Assembly: GCA_029706075.1 (NCBI GenBank)
Contig: JAINUG010000308.1
Span: forward strand, 186,001-250,000
Source of the DNA: Aldrovandia affinis
Taxonomy: Eukaryota > Chordata > Actinopteri > Notacanthiformes > Halosauridae
DNA length: 64,000 nt
Direction: 5' to 3'
Numbering within the stretch: the stretch's first letter is position 1; every line of letters begins with the position of its first letter. The notes beneath the pieces are model-generated. The model saw nothing but the letters and a program-made list of their open reading frames with translations, did no database searches and was not told where the DNA came from. Positions 49,397 to 62,476 of the stretch are shown here, piece after piece. The position numbers and the translations under genes are program-made.

Positions 49397-52079
49397 GTAA
49401 GTGGCTATATCAAGCCTAATTGTAAATCTAAATAATTGTTATTTTTGTTTTAAATCATTGCTATTTTGTTGACAATTTTTGAAATGACGTAATTTAATTA
49501 GGCCTACAGTAGTGATTATTAGTTGCATGTGTATGAGCTCGCATTAATTATTGTTTAACTGTGGACTCTAGACCATACGCAATGTTCAATCGTAAACCCA
49601 TACGTAATAGATTAATTGCAAAGGTAAAATCTGAATTTTATAAAAGGTCTGGTAATACAATTCTCATTTTCATTCTACAATTCTCATTCTTATTCTCATT
49701 CATGTTTCTCTCGAAAAGGTCATCTGCAATCGTAAGACGATAATTGTATTTCCAGATTTTTGATTCAATATTGATTTTGCCTTTGTAATTGATCTAATAG
49801 GCTACATATGGATTTTGGGACGATTACGTACGGTCATCTTTTTGACTGAAACCCGACTCCACAAATAACTGCTGCATTTCAAATATTGTCTGGTCGTCTT
49901 TTTTGATTGCATGGTGTGATATTGACAGTAGCTAAGTGCATTTACAAGAAAACCGTGTTTCTATTCGTCGTCGAACGGGACACATCTTGATTTATGGAAC
50001 AAACAGATTACTGCTGAGGTGTGTCTTCTTGCTTCTTACTTAAACTCTACTTCAAAAGCAGTTACTCCAGATTATTTGCCATAAAAACAACCTATTGCCA
50101 AAGTGAATACAGATAGCCTATGTAACTCCGTTTTGATTTTGTCAACATGGATTAATATTATATAAAAAAACAGATATCATCATAGTCCAGCGTCTCTCTA
50201 AAGGCCTCAACAGTCACTGGCATCATTTAATATTACGATTTACTGGAGATGGAACAATAATTCAGTTCAAGTTTTTTACTGTTTCAAATTCCCTTTAAAT
50301 AGTTCATAGGCTAATTCTGGAGTCAGAGTTTGGTTGGCTATGAGAAGAGTTTCAGGGGCCTGTGAGAAACAGAACAGGGTTTATTTTTTACCTAAAAACA
50401 CGTCTCTGGAACCTGAGATTCAGTGACTCGCTGAAACTGGTGCCGGATCAGAACCCTGTTACGGCCTAGATTTAGTCACTGCACATCTGGGTTTAAACCC
50501 AAGATTAGCACACTCCCTGGATATGAATGAAAAATGTTGGTTGCATTGAAGAATTGAAGTATTGCTTGCTTTTATGACCAAACCCCTTCAACTCCAAAAA
50601 AAGTGCAAAAAGATTCTTCTGATTTTCAACATTCCTGTGAGCAGTTTGATATTGAACGGTGCTCCAGCTACAAAAAAAGGTGTTTGCCAAAAGAACAAGT
50701 CAGGGTGACATAAAATGCCAGAATTAACCATTCAGTGCGGCAAGAAAATACCCAATATTGACCACCACCAACATGTACAAAATGTCCTAAACGCCATGAG
50801 ACCATTCAAACTAAAAAATGCAGCCAGAAGACATGCAGCACTCCGTGATTTAATTGTCAGACTCTCCCTCTCCATATAGGTGAGGTCACACCTATATGCC
50901 CTCTTGAAAGGGAAAACACCCCTATGTTGTATCATGGTGCACAACACATGCCCAAAATAAAACAAAAGTGTGTGGGGGATATGCATCTACTCCTAACAGT
51001 TGGATTTTCCACCAATCAAATGAGTTTATACAGTGGCTCATTTTTTCAATGGCATTCATTTGTGTCCATCACAGATATCCTTGTGAACCTGACTCTGATC
51101 GCCTGATGCAGCAGATTGTTACCTTAACAAAATGGTACTCTCCTACTGTCAATGTGGGCCTAAAGCTAGCTGAGATTCATCACCGTGATATGAGTCAGCT
51201 AGAGAGATGTTCCTATACCAAGGTGATAACCTGTGGTGGAATGGACGTTCAGCATTTCATTCATTTTTTTCAGCATTATTTAGTTTTGGTCAGTCAAATA
51301 TCAATAATCTGATTAACTGCTTTTATAGAATAGGTGGTTACTTTAAGTAAACACCATGCAATATAAGCTGCAGCATGTTTTCTTCAGAAACAGTATCTGA
51401 ATGTGGGTAGGGTTTTTTCTCCTTTTGCCCATAGTCTCTTAGATGTGAATTTCTATAATCTCTTCCAATCGATATGCACAGAATAGTTATGTCACCAAAA
51501 TAAAAAAAAAAGAAAACACAAACAAAGGTAGTATTTTTTATACAGTGATGGTGGAAATAAATGCTCTATATTATTTCTCCAATATGATCTTACACATACA
51601 ATGGCATCTACGTCTAGACAGATTTTTTCTTTCAAATTTCTATATATGAATCCTTAATTATTTAAAAACCTTTATCCTGAATAAAATAACCTATAGCAAA
51701 AATAATGACATTTGATTTTATAATTAATATTAATATAATAATAAAATATTATATTAGAATTGCTATATTTTTTGGCTTGTTTTTTGCAAACAGCATTCAG
51801 TGAAAACGCTGTCTTGCTAAACCTTTTTCCTTGTCAATGGTAACAAATAACTAGGCCGCAACTAACACTAGATTAATTAAATAATGTATATTTGAAATGA
51901 ACCATAATCAAAAAAGCACTGACAGATGGAACAATTAATTTAGAATTAATAAATGTATAAAATGTGTAAACAGCTCCACCTAAGTAACACCCAATTAACA
52001 AAGCCATTTTAAACCCTACTTAAGAAACACAGGCTAGAGGAACAAGGAGAATTCAGGCTCTCAGACGGAACCGGGCACG
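49397..52079. other. candidate myom1 first intron or upstream region
   Basis: No coding exon was recognised. 50310-50500 holds sequence similar in style to 38085-38350 (ctgagattcagtgactcgctg). 50700-51310 holds a decayed open stretch with no assignable family (see rejected list). Confidence 0.4.
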
Positions 52080-55000
52080 ATGTCAGGATCCTCATCAGCC
52101 ACCAAGACTCAGCACCGGCGCTCGGAGCGCCGCACCCAAAGCACCAGGGTGGAGACTGTGAGCCAAACCCAGCACCACTCCAGCAGCCGCACTCTCTCCG
52201 CTCACGTTGCCAGCGGGTAAGAGGTTCGAGGGCTTGGGGCCGGGCTGTGTAGCACGCTCCTGATCAACGGCATAGAAACGGAGCTGATTAGCCAACCGCA
52301 AAGCCGCGCCTTTTCAAAACTCATACCAAATTAGTGCAATTAGTGGCAAAGAAGAGATGCATGTGTTTGAGAGATGAATGTGACTTTCAAACTTTACAGG
52401 GAATTCAACCTGAAACAATGCCATTAGCTCTAATCTACTGTTGAACTATTGTCCCTGCATTTCAAATGAATCCACCACAGCTTCATGGGGCTTTCGCTTG
52501 TTTCTTTTGCTCGCTGTGTGCGAGGGGTGTCAAAACGCAAAACACATTCTCATTCATACAGGTTAGATGATGTCCTTGATTTTTGCCCCTTCACCTTTGT
52601 GGGAAGTTCTTGTGTGTGAATAATGGCAGGGAGGGTGTGAGAGAGATGTCAGTAGCTATGCTACAGCAGTCTGTGCTGTGTGTCTGTGTGTACACAGGGT
52701 AATTTGGGCAGGCCCCTAGCGGGGAATCGTATGTTTTTATACAGCGTTAGCCTGTGTTAAGTATTATGGGCCCTGTGGGGTGTAATGTGCTCCTCTGAAG
52801 AGCAGAGTGATAGTGCCTCTACTCCCCCTGGTCCCTTTTGAGGAGTTTGACCCCTGCACCCTGGCAGCTCCTGTCCTGCGTGTGAACAGCCCATCTGGGA
52901 CCCCTCTCCTCTCCGATTTCGCTGCTGAGCACTGAGATCTTGAACAGGAAACTGCAGACTCCATGAACCTCACACAGGGTTTATTATAACAGACAGGACC
53001 CTTACAATTACACAGAGTTTATTATATGAAGCAGGAAATAAATGAACATTATAGCATGCATGGGTAAATTCCATATGTAACTCTTTGCAGCATTAAACTC
53101 AGGACAGTGAAATGCATGCGGACCTCTGAATCTATATTGGTGAGTGATGTGACCTTAGTCTGCTGAATGACATATTGTGAAGGATTGTGCTCTTTGGTGA
53201 GCATTGAGTAAGTTCTATGGTCAGTGCTGGGCTGTGGAGAGGTTCTGGACGCGTAGGGACTGTGGACACAGCTTTCACTCACAGCTTCTTGCATTTAGCA
53301 AAACTCTTAAAGAAAGCACAACATGTTTGTGATTTAGGTGAAGTTGGGGTTGGAGAGGGCTGGCTCTTCTCACATGCTGCACTTTCTGTTAAAATGTACA
53401 GCACTGGTGGTGGTGGCGGCACTGTGTTTAGCAGAGCCTGTGCCAGAGGCTGTCATGTAGGCAGGTTGAGAATTCATTACTTAAATGCTCCATGGCAATG
53501 GTCCAGGGCTATTACTGGACAGCTGGAGTATTTCTGTAGGGCAGGGAGGTCCAGCTGACTGTACTGTAAGGGAAGTGGGACACTGCTGCATATAATCTGG
53601 CTGATCCTCAACAGGTGGAGAGGCCTTCTGTGCAGCGACTGTTCCTAGACTGTGTGTGTGTTTGTTTTCTTCCCCTTATATTAATGTGTGTGTGTTTGTT
53701 TTCTTCCCTTTATGTTAGTGTGTGTGTTTGTTTTCTTTCCCTTGTGTTAGTGTGTGTGTGCTTGTTTTCTTCCCCTTGTGTTAGTGTGTGTGTGTTTGTT
53801 TTATTCCCCTTACATTCATGTGTGTGTGTTTGTTTTATTCCCTTTATGTTAGCGCGTGCATGTTTTTGGTGTGTCCCCGCTATGTTAACGTACATGGGGT
53901 TTTGGTGTCTCGTGTTAGCGCGTGTAAGTTTTTGGTGCCCCTGCTATGTTAACGTATTTGTGTTTTTGGTGTCTTGTGTTAGCGTTTGCATGTTGTTTGT
54001 GTCCCCCCTTTACATTGTCATGTGCATGCTTTTACTGTGCACCGATGCACTGATGATCACGCTGGTTATACGACTGAAATGTCTGCACCACCAGCACGCT
54101 TTATAGTCGCTTGTTTGCTGTGCATTAATAAAGATACAAGAACACTTAAATACAATGTAAGTATAAATACAATGTTTTATATTGTAATTGCAATGTGAAT
54201 CTTTACTGCATGTCTAACTGCAGTTGTTACTGCCCCACACTCTTTCAGCTGTGCTCCTTGGTTGAACTGAGTAGTGTGGGAGGGTGAAGTGAAAGGCACT
54301 CCTAACTCCTGCTGTAATATTCTTCTATTACGCTTCCTGGCGTAATATAGTGTCATTGCTTGTGTCACATGCTGTTGTCATTGGTCATGATTACCAGGCT
54401 GTCAGGTGTGCCAATCTGGATCTGTGAGCACGTGAGCACAGGAGGAACTAAGCAGAGTTATTCTCCCTGCTGTGTGAACATTTTCCGGGAATCCCTTCTT
54501 GAAAATCCAGAGGGTTGTTCTTAGAAGAAGCTAAAAAAGTACAAAATAAAATATCACACCTGAGCAAAAAATCTTGGGATCACCCCTAAACATACCAATA
54601 AAAGGTGCAGCCTTATTGTGAGACATCTGCAGTCTGTTTAATTATTGTCCTTACATTGTCCCTGAAAGCAACGGGAAAACACGTTGTCCCGTTGCTTCCA
54701 GGCTTGGTTGCAGCGTTGCTCTGTTCCTCAGGGATTTGTTTGGAAGTTTGTCTGGATGATTTCTGTGCACTGTTTTTACATTATGTTGCACAGGCAGGGA
54801 CCTCAGGAGTTAGTGGACAATGCGTGCTAATGCGGTAGCTCAGAGTTGAACTGTCTGGCCACCTGAGTGCTATGACAGTGGACACTGTGACCTGCATGGC
54901 TGTGTGGGTGTTACTCTCTGACTCTTTTCAGTGATAGAAAAGCTCAGTCCTATTTTTAAAGTGAGCAGGCAAAGGCAAGATAAACTATGTCAGGATCATT

Positions 55001-58000
55001 TTGTATACCCAGGAGTATCTCTGTGTCTGTATAACACATATATTAATTATAATAATTAATATATGTGTGGTAGTTGTGGACAGCCTTTTAGATGTTGTTC
55101 AGCTTGGCTTTTTAAATGGAGGGACTCTTGTCCTGCCAACACACTTGCTGCTGAAGCTCACCGCTGCAGGTAGCGAGAGAGGTGGAGCCCGAACAATATC
55201 ATGGACCTGTACTGGAGCCAGGGCTTAGGTGGCTGACCAAAGGGCAACAGCATCTTTGGGCCGAGAACCTACAATTACCTCAGTTACCTCAGACTCAGTT
55301 GGACCAATGTTGGCCTTGTGTCATCATTATCAGTGCCAATGTACATTTTGCTTGTCAGCAAATCAAAGGGCCAATAAGAATGCTCCAACATTGGTCATCA
55401 GGAATGGCCCAACCAAATTAATCCAATCCAGTTGGTCCTTAGTTTGGTTTACTCTTCAGCAAATCATCAATCTTCAATCTTTATTTTTGTATAGCGCCAT
55501 TTACAAACAGGTTGTCACACAGCGGAAATCATGTGAGAAGTTGCTGGGCTATTCCGAGGTAGCAACCTCACCGGTCACATGTTTGGTAATATTAGACGCA
55601 TCTAACTGTGTGTCTATGCTAGTAGTTAACATTTGTGCCCATTGTGTTCTGAAATAGGCTAGACATACTTGGTTTTGGATGGCAAAACTTCAGTTGGGGA
55701 AATTGATTGGGACTTTCCGAATCCCAACATTGGCTGCTGGTTGAGATATTGTTGGGATGATGCAGTGTGGCATTGCTGGCTGCTGAAAGGTTTGCTATAG
55801 TTGATTGATTACAAAAAACTGATAGTGTGTCAGAGTTGACCATCACCCACCATATCCACCCATATCCAGCATTGGACCAATCAGGTGATGTTTAGCAAGG
55901 GTATAAATATGTTTGTATGTCCTCGTGCATATAACCCATCATTAAAATGTTTCAACTAACTATAGGTACAGCAGGAGGGATAAAGATAAACAATTACAGA
56001 TACACTTGAAGTGGAATAAAATTGTTTATTTGTGCAGTGGAAGGCAACAGTGTGCAAAGATTCCCATCTGCTTCCTGAATACATGATTTTGTGATTTCAT
56101 ATCTGATTCCCAGTAGAGGCAGGCAGAGCCTGTGGGGTAACTGTACCTATGAGCTTATGATTATGATTTATGGTCTGGTTGCAATGAAGTCTTCAAACAC
56201 GCCTCTCACACTTTGAGACAGTGTGATGCACTGAGGTTAGTGCACCCTGTACACGAAGGGTGAAAATATATGACTCACTCCATTAAAGGTGTGACTCACT
56301 TCACTAAAGTTGTGACTCACTCCATTAAAGGTGTGACTCACTTCAATAAAGGTGTGACTCACGCCATTAAAGGTGTGACTCACTTCACTAAAGGTGTGAC
56401 TCACTCCAATAAAGGTGTGACTCACTTCACTAGAGGTGTGACTCACTCCATTAAAGCTGTGACTCACTTCACTAAAGGTGTGACTCACTCCATTAAAGGT
56501 GTGACTCACTTCACTAAAGGTGTGACTCACTTCACTAGAGGTGTGACTCACTCCATTAATGCTGTGACTCACTTCACTAAAGGTGTGACTTACTCCATTA
56601 AAGGTGTGACTCACTTCACTAAAGGTGATCCATTGGTTTAGATCCATCTCAGAACATCTCTTTCCTGGTGTGGCGCAGGATGAAAGCCTCTCTGCACTCA
56701 GAGAAGGGGCAGGAGCTGGTTACTCTCAGTCCACTGCCCAAGAGAGTGAAGGCCCTCTGCCTTGCCGTGGACAAGGACACTGAGATTATCGGCTACGTGG
56801 TGCCAGCCTTCAGGACCAGGTCTGTACGGTCTCCACCATGTTCTATAATAACCTTTTGTCCAAATGAGGGAGACTTGTGGTGCTAATTATGCTGGTGGCA
56901 ATGAGATGATGGTGATGATGATGATGATTATGATGGTGGTGGTGATGGTGAAGATGGTTATGATGATGATGATTATGGTGGTGATGATGGTGATGATTAT
57001 GATGATGTGACAGTACTAATAGCTGCTCCGGCTGTCCCTGCAGACATGCCTTTACTCAAGAGGAGACTCGGGAGGAGAGCCTGGGACACATCGCCATGAG
57101 GAACCTGTTCTCCACACAGACCGTGGAGACAGTGGAGGTGGATAGGGTGGAGAGAAAGACCAGGAAAATGTTCATGAGAGAGTCTGCTAATAACATCACG
57201 CTGAAGAGAAAGGTAAAAGCAGAACAGACCTGTAGCATGCTGTACAGACACACACAGTTCAGCCTTTGCGATTCTTTCACACCAGTCTTGGTCTCAGTGT
57301 GGTCAGATCTCTGTGTTTATGGTAAATGCTGCGGGATTACCCCCCATCTCCCCACTCTCAGATCCAGGAGAAGGAAGAATTTCAGAGGAGGATGAACGCA
57401 GACAGCCTGACTCACCCCCCTGAATTTGTAGTCAAACCGAAGTCATACACTGTGTGGGAAAATCAGAGCGTCAAACTGCATTGCACTGTGGCAGGATGGC
57501 CCAAGCCACGTGTGACCTGGTGAGTGAGAGAGAAGCTGGTAAACTGCACAGTGTTACACTCCTCCAACTTCTGCGTGTTAAAATGCAGCATGGAACTTTT
57601 CCGAAACCATGTATATATATGCACGTGAGTGTGTTAAACTGTGCTGCACTCTACATGATCAGTCACTCACTGAACATCTTATGAACCCATTGCTCCTCTT
57701 TGTGTATATGTACAGATGAAATGAGTACACACAAAAATGAATGCTATGCATGACCACACACCTCTTCCACAGCATTGAACGCTTTCTTTCTGGCCTGCAA
57801 TGTTTAAATCTCCCTTCTCTCCTCTTTCACTCCTCCTCTCCTTCCCCTTTTCACACTCAGGTACAAGAACAACGTGTGCATCGATCCTAAGGCCCACCCT
57901 GAGAAGTTCACTGTGGAGAGCAACTACAACATGCACTCACTGGAGATCAAAAAGTAGGCAGAGTGTGACAGCCTGCAGCCAGAGGCAGCGGGACCTCCCT

Positions 58001-61000
58001 CATTGTTGATCGTGTTTGCTGTGGCTCTCTCGTTTCACAGGCAGGGCCAGTCTGAGTCTCACTTCCCTCTCATTTCAGCTGTCAGTTTGAGGACACTGCA
58101 GAGTACCGTGCTTCTGCGCTCAACATAAAGGGGGAGACCTCAGGCATTTCCTCAGTTGTGGTGAAAAGTACGTTCACGCCGTCTCCGCCATCTTCTCTCC
58201 CACATGCACTGTGCTGTGAACAGCGTATCAGTACATTGGAGGGGCATATTCAGGGCAGGTTATTTACTAAAGTAGTCCCAGGTATCACATTTCTAAGCTA
58301 TAAAGGAACGGCACTTAGCATACTTAATCTCTTCAGGCTCAGAGAAAGGAGACTAAGGGAGTGGTTTAATTGAGACTTTTGACATTTTTAAAAGGGATCA
58401 ATGAAATGGATTGGAGAGTTCTATCAGCCAAACAAGCCGTTAATGTGCAGAGTATCACAAGAAGACCCAGGCTTGGCACAGCCTTAACTCAGAGAGCACA
58501 GATTTCAGGGTTGATGCTAATTTCCTCAGACAAGTCATTATTTTAGTTATTTGAGGACCTTTCAGGATGCAGTCCGATTTACTGTGCATGCAGCCCTGCT
58601 TTGAAATTGACACATAATATTATCTTATTTCTCATCTTTTGTAATGTCTTATTTTAAGGATATAATGAAGAGGAGCTTCTTCGCTCTGGGAAACCACGTA
58701 TGTTCCAACCGATTCTCCTCCAGCTGCTTTTAGGATTATGTCAAAATTCGTTTACTAGATGTAAAGTGTAATATATGGCATTTTGAAAAAAGTACTTTAA
58801 TTAGGCAGTAATTACTACTTAAATTCCCATTATAATGCAGGAGTTTACAGTCCTCAATGCAGAAAACCAGGTGTTGCTAACCTATGAACAGCTTTTGAAG
58901 ATAAAAACTATTAAGGGCAAATATTTTGTGAAGTTGTTAGAATGAAAATTAATTTGTAGTTTGTTAATGAATGAAAATGGAGTCTGTAATGATGTTGATC
59001 AGTAATTAACACGCTGCAAGCCTATGCTCTGTGAAAGTAAAGGGTTTCTGCACTCTGGATTGCCGCCTTGCTTATGTTCTCTCTATCTTTCTATCTCTCT
59101 CTCTCTGTCTCTGTCTCTTTCTTCAGACGGGTTCTGCCCTGAGTTCGGGGTCACATTCGAGTCCCACATCATTGATACGTTTTCCGTGTCCTTTGGGAGG
59201 GAGGGAGAGACTATGAGTTTGGGCTGCACTGTGATTGTTTACCCCACTGTCAAGCGCTACCAGCCGGATGTGCTGTGGTACAGAAATGGTAGGTGCAGGT
59301 CCTGCGGGGTGGTGCTGTGTATGGCAGGTGGAGTTTAGTGCAGGCACCAGGACTATGGGTGGAGTCTAGTGCAGGCATAGTGGGTGGAGACTGGCAGTAG
59401 TGATGCACCAGGGAGGTGGGTGGAGTCTGGCAGTAGTGATGCACAAGGGAGGTGGGTGGAGTCTGGCAGTAGTGATGCACAAGGCAGGTGGGTGGAGTCT
59501 GGCAGTAGTGATGCACCAGGGAGGTGGGTGGAGTCTGGCAGTAGTGATGCACAAGGGAGGTGGGTGGAGTCTGGCAGTAGTGATGCACAAGGGAGGTGGG
59601 TGGAGTCTGGCAGTAGTGATGCACCAGGGAGGTGGGTGGAGTCTGGCAGTAGTGATGCACAAGGGAGGTGGGTGGAGTCTGGCAGTAGTGATGCACTAGG
59701 GAGGTGGGTGGAGTCTGGCAGTAGTGATGCACAAGGGAGGTGGGTGGAGTCTGGCAGTAGTGATGCACCAGGAAGGTGGGTGTAGTCTGGGAAAGATCAC
59801 TAAGACCTGTGCCCTGTCTCCTCCCCTGTGCCCGTCAGAGGTCCTGCTGAAGCCCTCTAAGTGGGTGGACATGAACTGGAGTGGCCAGCGTGCCACCCTC
59901 ACCCTTGCCCACCTCAACAAGGAGGACGAGGGACTCTACACCATGCGTGTCAACACCAAGTCCGGCTACAACTCCTACTCAGCATATGTCTTTGTCAGAG
60001 GTGAGGGGACAGCTCGGGCAATGCAGAGACTCTGCTCGTGTAACGTCGTAGGCGTCCTGACATACTCTGGTGCAGTGGCCACCTGAGCGGGGAATCTTCA
60101 CTCAAACAAACACTTGTGTAATCATCCTGAGCTTGGTTCCATTTGAAACTCTGAAGAACTAAAATTCTCATTGCATATCCCTTTAAGAGTCAGAAGTCAA
60201 AGGCTCTTCTTTCTGGTCACGCTGCCCCTTTAAGTCCGCTATCCAGTTTCACACATGGGGACCTGGCCTATATCTGTCCCCTGTGACCAAATGCTGTTTA
60301 AAGCTCCAAAGTTAACCTTAAAGAACAGAACTATGAAGAGACTATGCTGAAGTCTATTGCTATAGTGTATGCTACAGCTTTGGTTTTATGGAGTAGTGGA
60401 GCTGTGGAGTAGTGATAACAGTACTAATAACAATAGTTATTATAATACATTTTGCATGTATTATACATTTACATTTGTATAGCGCCTTAAGGACACTTAA
60501 CATGAGCCATGTAAGAAAATCTATCACAATACAAAAGGTAGTAGGGGAGTGATAAAGGGGAAACGCAGACACTGTGGGAGATATATAAACAGCATGTGTG
60601 AGAAGAGCCTCAGGATCCACTGCTCTGTTTAACTCGGTGTGTCACAGCCTGTCAGGCTGTCTGCTGTAGTGCACCCAGAATTAGAACTTACACTGTGATG
60701 TGTGTGTGTGCGTGTGTGTGCCCCCACATGTGTGTGTGTCTCTCAGATGCTGATGTGGAAGTGGAGGGGGCCCCTGTGGCCCCTCTGGATGTCCATTGCC
60801 TGGATGCCAATAAGGATTATGTGGTGGTGACCTGGGCACACCCTGCTCTGGAGGGCGCCAGTCCCATCCTGGGATACTTTGTCGACAGGTTAGTCTCCGG
60901 TCACATGACTCCGCAACACATTACATCACACCATTTAGACACAGGCAACTTCACCCAGGGAGACTTAAGACAGCATTCAACTGGATAATTGCTGTAGACA

Positions 61001-61256
61001 ATAAGGAACAACAGCATTGACAACAGCATTGCCCCATCTGAAAATCGAATCAGTAACTGCTGAGAATCTAATCAGTAACCTCTAAGAATCTAATCAATAC
61101 CCTCTGAGAATAATCAGTAACCTCCTGGTTGGTGAACCTACTTCCATAACCACAATGTAACACTGGTGCTTTATATTTTTTTGAACAATGTTTTTGGTTA
61201 ATTTTCATATAAGGGGCAGTGAGGGGGACAGAAAGGAAATAATCTTCATATTTATA

Positions 61257-61296
<40 letters not shown>

Positions 61297-61336
61297 ATGT
61301 GCATGTGTATGTGTTTGCATGTGTGTGCGTGCGTGC

Positions 61337-61375
<39 letters not shown>

Positions 61376-62430
61376 TGTGCAGGTGTGAAGTGGGCTCCAC
61401 CCACTGGAGCCAGTGTAATGACACTCCGGTGAAGTTCGCTCGATTCCCGGTCACGGGCTTGGTGGAGGGGCGGTCCTACTCCTTCCGGGTGCGTGCCATC
61501 AACAAGTTCGGCATCAGCCACCCATCCCGTGCCTCTGAGCCGGTCGCCGCCATGGATCCGTCTGACCGCGCTCGTCTGCGAGGTGAGACTGCCCTGTTCT
61601 CTCACAGAAGTTCTAGTCTAGTTCATCCGTCCATCTGTGATTTTTAACCCACGCATCGCTTCCTGTGTCAAAGCTCATCCTGCAGCCCCGTGGACTGGCC
61701 AGATCATTGTGACTGAGGAGGACCCTGCAGGTGTGTGTTAATACTCATGGGTGTGTGGATCGTGTATGTATATACCTGCAGGTGTGTGGACAGTGTGTTT
61801 ATGTACCTGCAGGTGTCTAGACAATTTGAGTACATGTTTACAGTGTGAGAAGAGTGTGTTTATATCTGTGATATCAGTGATGTCACTGGTGTCACATGCT
61901 GTGGTGGTGTGACTGACATCGTGTCCCCTCAGCGGGTGTGATCCCCGGGATACCCAGTGATCTGGCCGTCACCGAGGCAACCAAGAGCTACGTGGTCCTG
62001 AGTTGGAAGCCCCCAGGACAGAGGGGTCATGAGGGCATCATGTACTATGTGGAGAAGGTGAGGTTCTACCTGCTCTGACTGCGCAGTACTGTGGTTTACC
62101 TGTGCAGTGCTGAGGTTTACCTGCTCTGACTGTGCAGTGCTGTGGTCTATCTGCTCTGACTGCAGTGCTGAGGTTTACCTGCTCTGACTGCGCAGTGCTG
62201 TGGTTTACTTGCTCTGACTGCGCAGTGTAACTCTGTGGTATTTCAGCTCATCGCAGGCACAGAGACTTGGCAGAGAGTGAACACTGAGATGCCCGTGCGG
62301 TCTCCCCGGTTCGCCCTGTTTGACCTCGCCGAGGGGAAGTCCTACCGCTTCCGTGTCCGCTGCGTCAACTCTGCCGGCGTGGGCGAGCCGTCCAGCCCCA
62401 CCGGGGACATCACCGTCGGGGACAAACTGG
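52080..62430 (+). CDS. myom1: myomesin 1, N-terminal portion (14 exons, continues off window)
   Basis: Myomesin-1 crosslinks thick filaments and titin at the sarcomeric M-band. Exons: 52080-52216, 56679-56819, 57044-57212, 57362-57519, 57861-57953, 58079-58167, 58659-58697, 59127-59288, 59839-60000, 60747-60888, 61383-61582, 61674-61730, 61933-62057, 62247-62430. All junction phases agree; total about 619 codons. A Ser/Thr/Arg-rich head ([17 protein letters not shown]) precedes a conserved SPLPKR..YVVPAF stretch and a basic helical region. Ig domain 1 runs from [20 protein letters not shown] to VVVK. Ig domain 2 contains [14 protein letters not shown] and [15 protein letters not shown]3 domains follow ([31 protein letters not shown] linker; [19 protein letters not shown]). 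The linker and [17 protein letters not shown] distinguish MYOM1 from MYOM2. The head is much shorter than in mammals, so an upstream exon or start is possible. Confidence 0.93.
52217..56261. other. myom1 intron 1
   Basis: This intron holds no recognised exon, but a small one could be missed. A (GT-rich) minisatellite lies at 53648-53870. Around 55480-55515 a piece of a common fish repeat occurs (tttttgtatagcgccatttac and ggttgtcacacagcg), also seen at 26845-26885. Confidence 0.45.
53648..53870. repeat. T/G-rich minisatellite
   Basis: Tandem units of about 28-32 bp follow the pattern gtgtgtgtgtttgttttctt then ccccttntgtta. Around seven copies are visible, decaying rightward to about 53990. 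Confidence 0.8.
56262..56628. repeat. 21-bp minisatellite, about 17 copies
   Basis: Two alternating unit types, tgactcactccattaaaggtg and tgactcacttcactaaaggtg, form a higher-order dimer of 42 bp. The array ends 50 bp before the second recognised myom1 exon (56679). Because 21 is divisible by three, both strands show long open frames, which are not genes. Each unit contains TGACTCA, the AP-1 consensus. Confidence 0.95.
56897..57010. repeat. GAT/GGT trinucleotide microsatellite
   Basis: This is an imperfect (gatgatggt)n tract in the myom1 intron 56820-57043, ending about 35 bp before the next exon. Confidence 0.9.
57520..59126. other. myom1 introns between 57520 and 59126
   Basis: Introns 57520-57860, 58168-58658 and 58698-59126 carry no recognised element beyond a (CT)n run at 59080-59120 that serves as the polypyrimidine tract of the exon at 59127. 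Confidence 0.5.
59355..59790. repeat. 36-bp minisatellite, about 11 copies
   Basis: Unit: gtgggtggagtctggcagta plus gtgatgcaccagggag, with caccag/cacaag variants alternating. It occupies most of the myom1 intron 59289-59838. The unit is 12 codons long, so all frames stay open on both strands and give spurious ORFs of 99-172 codons. Confidence 0.95.
60001..60746. other. myom1 intron before first FN3 exon
   Basis: It includes a common fish repeat piece at 60463-60510 (tacatttgtatagcgcctta) and a (GT)n stretch at 60698-60740 directly before the acceptor tctctcag. Confidence 0.5.
61257..61380. repeat. (GT)n microsatellite abutting a splice acceptor
   Basis: Two GT tracts separated by tacatgtgcatg-type sequence run to gtgagtgtgcag. 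The last two bases ag form the acceptor of the exon at 61383, so this exon has no usual pyrimidine tract on the sense strand. Confidence 0.9.
62075..62230. repeat. about 30-33-bp tandem repeat in myom1 intron
   Basis: Five units follow the pattern ctgctctgactgcgcagtgctgtggtttac, filling nearly the whole 189-nt intron 62058-62246. Confidence 0.85.
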
Positions 62431-62476
62431 GTGAGTGCGTGTGTGTGTGTGTTAGTGTGTGTGTGTGTATGTATAT

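Noticed and set aside
50700-51310. Possible decayed coding element (frames with ARRHAALRDLIVRLSLSI and EPDSDRLMQQIVTLTKWYSP)
   Set aside because: It looks protein-like and may be an old transposase or gag relic, but I cannot name a family or find ends, so it is not reported as a feature.
53615-54106. 163-codon open frame rich in Val, Cys and Phe
   Set aside because: It is a translation of the GT-rich minisatellite; no homology or splice support.
56262-56628. CRISPR-like regularly spaced repeat
   Set aside because: The units are contiguous with no unique spacers, and the genome is eukaryotic.
56237-56647. Long open frames on both strands (123 and 136 codons) of repeated THFTKGV / SHTFSEV type
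   Set aside because: They come from the 21-bp minisatellite, whose unit is divisible by three and lacks stops. No start context or homology.
59250-59785. Four overlapping open frames (98-172 codons) with a 12-residue period
   Set aside because: These are products of the 36-bp intronic minisatellite in all frames, not proteins.
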